From NCBI RefSeq assembly GCF_000568405.1, contig NZ_ARZY01000036.1, forward strand, positions 1 through 47,117: 47,117 bases of DNA, given 5' to 3'. Position 1 is the stretch's first letter. Every line of letters starts with the position of its first letter. The stretch comes from Catenovulum agarivorans DS-2. Its GTDB lineage: Bacteria > Pseudomonadota > Gammaproteobacteria > Enterobacterales > Alteromonadaceae. The translations under genes were made by a program, and so were the position numbers. Positions 41,445-47,117 of this stretch are shown here, in pieces. The notes under the pieces were generated by a model. The model had not been told where the DNA came from. It saw only the letters and a list, made by a program, of their open reading frames with translations, and ran no database searches.

Positions 41445-44400
41445 ATGGCACATAAAACTATATCGCAAAAACCTGCCTTCAAATTGTCACTGGTAGCAGC
41501 TGCTATTACAGTTACTGGCGCGGTTACTCCGTTGCAAGCATTGGCTGAAGGCAACAGCAAAACTGAAAGTGAGGTTGAAACAATTGAAATTCGTGGTGCA
41601 CGCGGCAGTTTAATTAGCGCACAGGCAATAAAGCGCGACGGTGAAACCGTAATGGATGTTATTTCAGCAAAAGACATTGGCTCTTTACCAGACCGAAGTG
41701 TTTTAGAGGCAGTCGTAAGACTGCCTGGTGTATCAATAGAGCGGTTTGCCGGTGCAAACGATCCTGATCATTTTAGTGTTGAAGGCAGTGGGGTTGTTAT
41801 TCGTGGCTTAACCCATACCCGCAGCGAATTTAATGGTAGAGACACATTTACTGCAGATTCTGGCCGAGGGTTAAGTTTTCAGGACGTGCCACCAGAGTTA
41901 ATGGGCGGCGTGGAATTATATAAAAACCAATCAGCGGATATGATTGAAGGCGGTATTGCTGGCACGGTAAATTTGGTCACACGTAAACCTTTTGACAGCA
42001 AGGATAGGGTATTAGCTTTTACAGCAGACGCGACATACTCAGACTTTATTGAAGAAACAACACCCACGTATTCGGGGCTTTATAGTGACATTTTTACTTT
42101 AGATGCAGGTCGTTTGGGTATTTTATTAAATTACTCTAACTCCAACTTAAAAGCTCAATCAGACGGTACTCAAATTGGGAAATATTATCAACAAAATAGA
42201 CAGGTAGGTGGTAAAGATGTATTTGTACCTGAAACCACTCGATTAACCCGAAAAAAAGATGATAGAGACCGAGAGGGTTTAGCGGCATCTTTACAGTGGG
42301 AAAATACCGACCGTACTTTATTGATTACGGGTCAGTATATTCGTTCTGATTCGTCAAATGCATGGACTGAAAACGCCATTGAAATGGCCGACGACGCTGT
42401 AATTAAGGACTTAATACCTGCTGAAGGCACGGAGTTTGAGTATTCTGACCAGGGGTTATTTGAGTCTGGGTTAATCACGTCTACAGCCGGCTGGCGTGGC
42501 AATGGTGAACCAGAACGTTTACCAGGCGGTATTTTTGGCCCACAACATGCCATGATTACCCGACACAGAGATACTGACTCAGTTGTTGAGGATATTGGGG
42601 TAAACATTAAATATCGACCTAACGATTCTTGGTCTTTTAATTTAGATCTGCAACAGGTAGACGCTGAAACCACAGTAAATGATTATTCATTAATGGGGGC
42701 TACCCGCGCGGTTGTAGGCATAAAACAGCAAGGTGTAGATACACCCAAGATATCTTTATTTGATCCTGCTTATCAACCAGACGCACAAAGCGATGTCACC
42801 GATCATTTTACTAATCCACACAATTATTTTTGGCGCAGCGCCATGGAACATATTTCAGACAATGAAGGTAAAGAAAAAGCCTTTGCGGCTGACGCACAAT
42901 ACACCTTTGAAGATGGCCTAATTGCTTCAATTAAAGTGGGTGCTCGTTATGCCAAACGTGAACAAGTTACCCGTCAATCTAAATACAACTGGGGTTGGCT
43001 GTCTGAAGCCTGGGCTGGCAATGGTAATGCTTGGTTTGATGCCGAAGGTGACGAACTAGGCGCAAACTTGAATAAAGACTATCAGCAAGTTACTTTTGAC
43101 GACTTTGCTAAAGGTGATGTGTTAAACACCAGTGGTGGCAATTCATTTTTGTTCCCAACCGAAGAAATCGTAAAGGATTATGCTAATTGGCAAGATAGAT
43201 TTTCTAGCTTATCACCCGGTTGGAATCCGCTAGCGGCAAGAGACCGTGCTGTTGGTCACTTTATACCGAATGAAATAAATGACACAAAAGAACAAAATTC
43301 AGCCGTTTACATTAAAGCTAATTTTGACGGTGAAATGGCGGGTATGCCGTTTAGTGGTAATTTTGGTGTGCGTTACGTTAAAATTGAAAACCAAACTGAA
43401 GGTTTTGTAACCTTTCCTGATACTGTTGGTAAAACCAATGACGACGGCACTGCTGATTTAACTGATCCTGATTGGCATTTACCAGCTGATCAAGCCGCAT
43501 TCGGTAATGGTGCATTTGTGCCTCAAACGGGTACATCTGAATATACCAATGTGTTACCAAGCTTCAACTTAAAAGTTAATTTGGCAGATGACTTAATTTT
43601 ACGATTTGGCTTTTCAGAAGCCATTGCACTGCCTGATTTAGGTAACCTTAGAAACTATGTTGAGATATCCGAAGAAGACCAAATAATCACCTATCAAGGT
43701 GAAGGGGACAACCGCACTATTGTATCTGCACCTTATAGTCGTTATACCGCAAAATCGGGTAACCCCAATTTAAAACCTATGGAAGCATATAACTATGACC
43801 TTGCACTTGAGTGGTATTTTGCAGAAGGCGTGGGGTCATTAACAACATCGTTATTTTACAAAGACCTGAGTAATTATTTTATCAATAACACAGTTGAGCG
43901 TGAATTTGCCAACAATGGTGCGACGCAAAAAGTGCTAGTTGCAGGCGCGACCAATGGAGATGAGGGCACTGTGCGCGGCGTTGAATTTGCCTATCAGCAA
44001 TTTTTCGATTTTTTACCAGCTAGCTTAAGTGGCTTAGGCATGCAATTTAACTACACATACATTGAAGAGGAAGGCTCACCAAATTCTAATTTAGCTCCCG
44101 ATAAACCAAATTCAGCAGAAGGCGAAGGCGTTGCATATGACAATTTGCCACTCGAAGGATTGTCTAAAAATAACTACAACCTAGTCGCTATGTACGAAAA
44201 ATACGGCGTATCGGCTCGACTGGCTTATAACTGGCGCTCAGATTACCTGCTAACGACTAAAGATGTCATCACTGAGTTACCTATCTATAACGAGGCAAGC
44301 GGGCAACTAGACGGCTCAATTTTTTATAGCTTGAACGACAACATCCAAATTGGTTTGCAGGGTACCAACCTAACCGACGAAGTAACCCGAACTTCGATGC

Positions 44401-44486
44401 AGGTGGATCAAGCTGGCAATAGAGCAGGGCGTTCTTGGTTTGTAAATGACCGAAGAATCAGTTTTGTTGTAAAAGGCAATTTTTAA
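41445..44486 (+). CDS. TonB-dependent receptor (Xanthomonas/Caulobacter-type, glycan uptake)
   Basis: This outer-membrane protein of 1013 residues has a signal peptide of about 35 residues ending ALAEG. A TonB-box-like ETIEIRGARGSLISAQ at about 45-60 precedes the plug domain (DRSVLEAVVRLPGVSIERF, VIRGL, GGIAGTVNLVTRKPFD). The large barrel follows to the C-terminus, which ends RRISFVVKGNF as expected for a final strand. The length and plug pattern match the TIGR01782 subfamily used for oligosaccharide import. No SusD partner is present, as is normal in Proteobacteria. The RBS is AAAGGG. It is followed by a strong terminator and the halogenase-like gene. LacI-style operators lie upstream. Confidence 0.94.
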   Translation: MAHKTISQKPAFKLSLVAAAITVTGAVTPLQALAEGNSKTESEVETIEIRGARGSLISAQAIKRDGETVMDVISAKDIGSLPDRSVLEAVVRLPGVSIERFAGANDPDHFSVEGSGVVIRGLTHTRSEFNGRDTFTADSGRGLSFQDVPPELMGGVELYKNQSADMIEGGIAGTVNLVTRKPFDSKDRVLAFTADATYSDFIEETTPTYSGLYSDIFTLDAGRLGILLNYSNSNLKAQSDGTQIGKYYQQNRQVGGKDVFVPETTRLTRKKDDRDREGLAASLQWENTDRTLLITGQYIRSDSSNAWTENAIEMADDAVIKDLIPAEGTEFEYSDQGLFESGLITSTAGWRGNGEPERLPGGIFGPQHAMITRHRDTDSVVEDIGVNIKYRPNDSWSFNLDLQQVDAETTVNDYSLMGATRAVVGIKQQGVDTPKISLFDPAYQPDAQSDVTDHFTNPHNYFWRSAMEHISDNEGKEKAFAADAQYTFEDGLIASIKVGARYAKREQVTRQSKYNWGWLSEAWAGNGNAWFDAEGDELGANLNKDYQQVTFDDFAKGDVLNTSGGNSFLFPTEEIVKDYANWQDRFSSLSPGWNPLAARDRAVGHFIPNEINDTKEQNSAVYIKANFDGEMAGMPFSGNFGVRYVKIENQTEGFVTFPDTVGKTNDDGTADLTDPDWHLPADQAAFGNGAFVPQTGTSEYTNVLPSFNLKVNLADDLILRFGFSEAIALPDLGNLRNYVEISEEDQIITYQGEGDNRTIVSAPYSRYTAKSGNPNLKPMEAYNYDLALEWYFAEGVGSLTTSLFYKDLSNYFINNTVEREFANNGATQKVLVAGATNGDEGTVRGVEFAYQQFFDFLPASLSGLGMQFNYTYIEEEGSPNSNLAPDKPNSAEGEGVAYDNLPLEGLSKNNYNLVAMYEKYGVSARLAYNWRSDYLLTTKDVITELPIYNEASGQLDGSIFYSLNDNIQIGLQGTNLTDEVTRTSMQVDQAGNRAGRSWFVNDRRISFVVKGNF

Positions 44487-44493
44487 TTCAACT

Positions 44494-44518
44494 GGGCCTG
44501 TAAACAGGCCCTTTTTTT
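44494..44518 (+). terminator. Strong intrinsic terminator after TonB receptor
   Basis: GGGCCTG (44494-44500), loop TAAA, CAGGCCC (44505-44511), then seven Ts (44512-44518). It stands only 13 bases before the halogenase-like start codon. Confidence 0.92.
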
Positions 44519-44531
44519 CAAGGCGACCAAT

Positions 44532-46067
44532 ATGCAACAAACAGCACCTAAAGCAATACAACACATTGCAATTGTTGGCGGGGGCTCTGCGGGGTGGATG
44601 ACTGCGGCAACATTAGCAAAAGTATTACCCAAAGAATTTTGCAAGGTAACTTTAATTGAATCACCACAGATAAAAACAGTGTCGGTTGGTGAAGCAAGCA
44701 TACCGCAAATACAATTGTTTAATCGAATTTTAGAAATTGATGAAAACGAATTTTTACAAAGAACAAAAGCCACTTTTAAATTAGGTATAGAGTTTCATAA
44801 CTTTGCGCGAGAGGGAGATTGTTATTTTCATCCATTTGGTAGTTACGGCACCAATATGGACGCCTTGCCATTTCATCATTTTTGGCTGAAACAATCTCAA
44901 ACGGGAAATACCCTAGACATTGAAAATTACTCTTTGGCGGCACTTGCTGCGCGTCAAAATAAATTTCAGCGGCCTACAAATAGCGGCAATTCGCCATTAT
45001 CTAGTATTAATTATGCTTTTCATTTTGATGCAAAATTATATGCAGATTTTTTGCAGGACTATGCGGTTAAGCGTGGGGTTCAACACATCGAGGCCAACGT
45101 AACCAATGTTAGTTTAAAAGCTGACAACGGCTTTATTGACAGCTTATTTTTAAATGATGGACAAAAAATAACGGCAGATCTGTATATAGACTGTAGTGGC
45201 TTTAAAGGTTTATTAATTGAACAAGTATTAAAAACTGGCTTTGAAGATTGGAGTCACTACTTGCCATGTGATAGTGCGGTTGCCCTAGCTTGTAAAAACA
45301 CTCTTGGGTTAACCCCCTACACGCAAGCAATCGCACATCAATCTGGTTGGCGTTGGCGTATCCCCCTGCAACACAGAGTGGGCAATGGTTTAGTATACGC
45401 AAGTGAATTTATGCAACACCAGCAAGCAAGCAAATTGCTACAAGAGGAAATAGAAGGCCAAGCGCTGGCGGATATTAACTCATTAAAATGGACAACCGGC
45501 ATGCGCAACAAAAGCTGGAATAAAAACTGTATTGCAATTGGATTGTCAGCAGGCTTTTTAGAGCCGATGGAATCAACTGGCTTACACCTAATTCAATCGG
45601 CCATTGCTAAATTGATGACATTATTTCCAACCAAAGAGTTTGCTCAATGTGACATAGATAGCTACAACGCACAAACACGCAAAGAATTTGTCAATATTCG
45701 AGACTTTTTAATTCTGCATTACAAAGCAACTGAACGTGAAGATAGTGAATTTTGGCGCTACTGTAAAAATATGCAAGTGCCAGATTCATTGCATGAAAAA
45801 CTAACAATGTATCAAGAAACAGGGCGCATATTTAGGCAAGACAATGAGCTATTTAATGAAACATCTTGGTTAGCAGTTATGCATGGACAAGGCATTAAAG
45901 CCAACCGCTATCATCCGCTAGTAGACAGGCTCGAGCCAAGCGAAATATCACGTCGGCTTCAACATATAGAAGATGTGATAAAACGCTCGGTTGCAACTAT
46001 GCCAGATCATAGCCATTTCATTAACCAGTGTTTTTCCAATAATTTTTGCGATATTCAGTCGGGGTAA
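44532..46067 (+). CDS. Tryptophan-halogenase-like flavoprotein
   Basis: This encodes 511 residues with the RBS AAGG. The flavin-binding VGGGSAGWMTA is at about residues 15-25. The halogenase WxWxIP motif appears as WRWRIPL in the middle, and a lysine in TFKLG (K83) corresponds to the catalytic lysine region of PrnA. SAGFLEPMESTGLHLIQ is also conserved. Genes of this family regularly follow TonB receptors in carbohydrate loci of Alteromonadales and Caulobacterales, where their true substrate is unknown. Tryptophan halogenation is therefore not assumed. It sits right behind a terminator, so expression probably depends on read-through or a hidden promoter. Its last 47 bases overlap the convergent AraC gene. 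Confidence 0.88.
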   Translation: MQQTAPKAIQHIAIVGGGSAGWMTAATLAKVLPKEFCKVTLIESPQIKTVSVGEASIPQIQLFNRILEIDENEFLQRTKATFKLGIEFHNFAREGDCYFHPFGSYGTNMDALPFHHFWLKQSQTGNTLDIENYSLAALAARQNKFQRPTNSGNSPLSSINYAFHFDAKLYADFLQDYAVKRGVQHIEANVTNVSLKADNGFIDSLFLNDGQKITADLYIDCSGFKGLLIEQVLKTGFEDWSHYLPCDSAVALACKNTLGLTPYTQAIAHQSGWRWRIPLQHRVGNGLVYASEFMQHQQASKLLQEEIEGQALADINSLKWTTGMRNKSWNKNCIAIGLSAGFLEPMESTGLHLIQSAIAKLMTLFPTKEFAQCDIDSYNAQTRKEFVNIRDFLILHYKATEREDSEFWRYCKNMQVPDSLHEKLTMYQETGRIFRQDNELFNETSWLAVMHGQGIKANRYHPLVDRLEPSEISRRLQHIEDVIKRSVATMPDHSHFINQCFSNNFCDIQSG

Positions 46068-47088
46068 CCCCAGCTAGTTTCTTAAAAAATGTATTAAAGG
46101 TTGCTTTGGAATTAAAGCCTGCCCAATCCATAATATCCAACATGGTAGCCTTTTTATTTTGCGGCATTTCTAGTAGTTTTTTGCTTTCTTCAATTCGATA
46201 ATAATTGATAAACTCGAAAAAGTTTTTGTCAAAATGTCTATTTATTAGATTGGATAAATTGCGTGCAGGCATACCCAATTGGCTAGCTAAATTTTCAAGC
46301 GTGAGTAAGTGATTTAAATAGGGTTTCTTTTCTTGCATAAACTCTGTGACTAGCGCAACTTGTGCTGGGTTAATCACCTCTTTGTGTTTGTCTGTGCTTG
46401 GTGTTGGTTCACTACTAATGCCTTTGAACACAGGCGAATATCCAGCGCTGAAGAATATTAATCCGCTGATCATTAACATCACAACATAGTTTGACGTTAG
46501 GCCAAATAACTCATGGTCAATGGTTAATCCTAGCTCATAAGAAAAAACCAGCGCAAAAGCGACTACTATGGCGTCAATACGAATGACCAAAAAGCCAATG
46601 ACTAAAATTTTAAGCCAATTCAAGTCAACACTTTCAATGTCAGCCACTTCGTTTTGCAGTTGTTTTTGGTAACGTTGAAGCTCAATCAAACACATCACGC
46701 CAAAAATAAGTCGAATGCATTCTCGGGTAATATGAATAAAGCGGCTTAACAAATCGGATGTTGCGATTATGTTGCCTTGCAGCACATCTATTTTTGTTTG
46801 ATTATCCTCCATCCACCAAGTGACTGCGAAATAAGTTAAAAACAATACAAAGGGTAGAAAATAAACTAAATCTGTCGCTTTTAGCTGATAATTTTTGTAA
46901 ATCAATGAGCGTGTGTACAACAGTAATAAAGGCGCTTCTAGCCAAAAGGCTAAACCAAACGAGTGAAACAAATTGGGCGATACATCTAAAGCCCATAATT
47001 TAAATGCAGCGCCAAAGTTAATTAAGTTATCAATAGGAATGGCCGCTTGAGCACACAGGAAGCCAGCTAACAAATAATTACTAATCAA
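46021..47088 (-). CDS. Membrane-anchored AraC-family regulator
   Basis: This encodes 355 residues from a TTG at 47088; no ATG is available and a stop codon lies six codons upstream in frame. The N-terminal two thirds (about 1-220) hold five to six hydrophobic helices, for example LVYFLPFVLFLTYFAVTWW and LIFFSAGY. The C-terminal AraC/XylS domain (about 250-352) has two helix-turn-helix units, LENLASQLGMPARNLSNLIN and MLDIMDWAGFNSKATFNTFF, and the closing GVTPTEYR. Such proteins sense an extracellular or membrane signal and bind direct-repeat DNA. Family relatives generally have an extra N-terminal helix, so the start may be truncated or shifted. It is a candidate regulator of this locus. Confidence 0.85.
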   Translation of the reverse strand: MISNYLLAGFLCAQAAIPIDNLINFGAAFKLWALDVSPNLFHSFGLAFWLEAPLLLLYTRSLIYKNYQLKATDLVYFLPFVLFLTYFAVTWWMEDNQTKIDVLQGNIIATSDLLSRFIHITRECIRLIFGVMCLIELQRYQKQLQNEVADIESVDLNWLKILVIGFLVIRIDAIVVAFALVFSYELGLTIDHELFGLTSNYVVMLMISGLIFFSAGYSPVFKGISSEPTPSTDKHKEVINPAQVALVTEFMQEKKPYLNHLLTLENLASQLGMPARNLSNLINRHFDKNFFEFINYYRIEESKKLLEMPQNKKATMLDIMDWAGFNSKATFNTFFKKLAGVTPTEYRKNYWKNTG

Positions 47089-47117
47089 CCTGAGATCTGG
47101 TTAAGCCACCACTAAAT

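Overview
The window looks like the chromosome of a marine, algal-polysaccharide-degrading gammaproteobacterium, probably of the order Alteromonadales. This is inferred from the AT-rich composition, three formylglycine-type sulfatases, a very large TonB-dependent receptor followed by a tryptophan-halogenase-like protein (a pairing known from polysaccharide utilisation loci), paired chemoreceptors and a QseBC/CarRS-like two-component system. No rRNA, tRNA, CRISPR array, transposase or phage gene was seen.

Layout. (1) 1-1655: small unrelated genes (end of an unknown gene, two small membrane proteins, one secreted protein) with a diverged repeat of about 135 bp downstream of each small membrane gene. 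(2) 1907-7123: two divergent sulfatase operons, DUF1080 protein plus sulfatase on the minus strand and orphan carbohydrate-binding-like protein plus sulfatase on the plus strand. (3) 7197-12832: IclR regulator, NIT-domain chemoreceptor, OmpR/QseB-type response regulator, histidine kinase and secreted EF-hand protein. (4) 13161-22382: periplasmic ligand-binding-like protein, GMC oxidoreductase with its Tat-exported small subunit, third sulfatase, BNR_4 propeller protein (ulvan-lyase-like), Sel1/TonB_C protein and a tandem class II aldolase. (5) 22451-24375: PIN/NYN-like protein, DHFR-like protein and an unknown secreted protein, apparently unrelated to catabolism. (6) 24556-35434: an acid-sugar cluster, with tpiA, SMP-30 lactonase, Gfo/Idh/MocA dehydrogenase, TctABC transporter, isopropylmalate-type dehydrogenase and GntR on the minus strand, and DUF1537 kinase (OtnK-like), OtnC-like decarboxylase and an ABM-fold protein on the plus strand. 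(7) 35770-37815: a second NIT chemoreceptor. (8) 37840-47088: GH3 lipoprotein, TonB receptor, halogenase-like protein and a membrane-anchored AraC regulator.

Likely joint function. A sulfated, probably uronate- or xylose-containing algal glycan would enter through the TonB receptor and be trimmed by the BNR_4 protein, sulfatases, GH3 enzyme and possibly a periplasmic sugar-oxidation route (GMC pair plus DUF1080). Acid-sugar products would enter through TctABC and be converted by kinase and decarboxylase to dihydroxyacetone phosphate, which the extra triose-phosphate isomerase feeds into glycolysis. Five promoters of regions 2 and 4 share a direct repeat, TGATT-N5-TGATT (10-bp period), 38-58 bp upstream of the start codons. 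This points to one regulon not implied by gene order. Separate operator candidates lie at the GntR gene (33140-33155), the EF-hand gene (12311-12327) and the GH3/TonB divergent region (two copies of TTGAACGTTCAR). Substrate identity is inference; nothing in the sequence names the polysaccharide.
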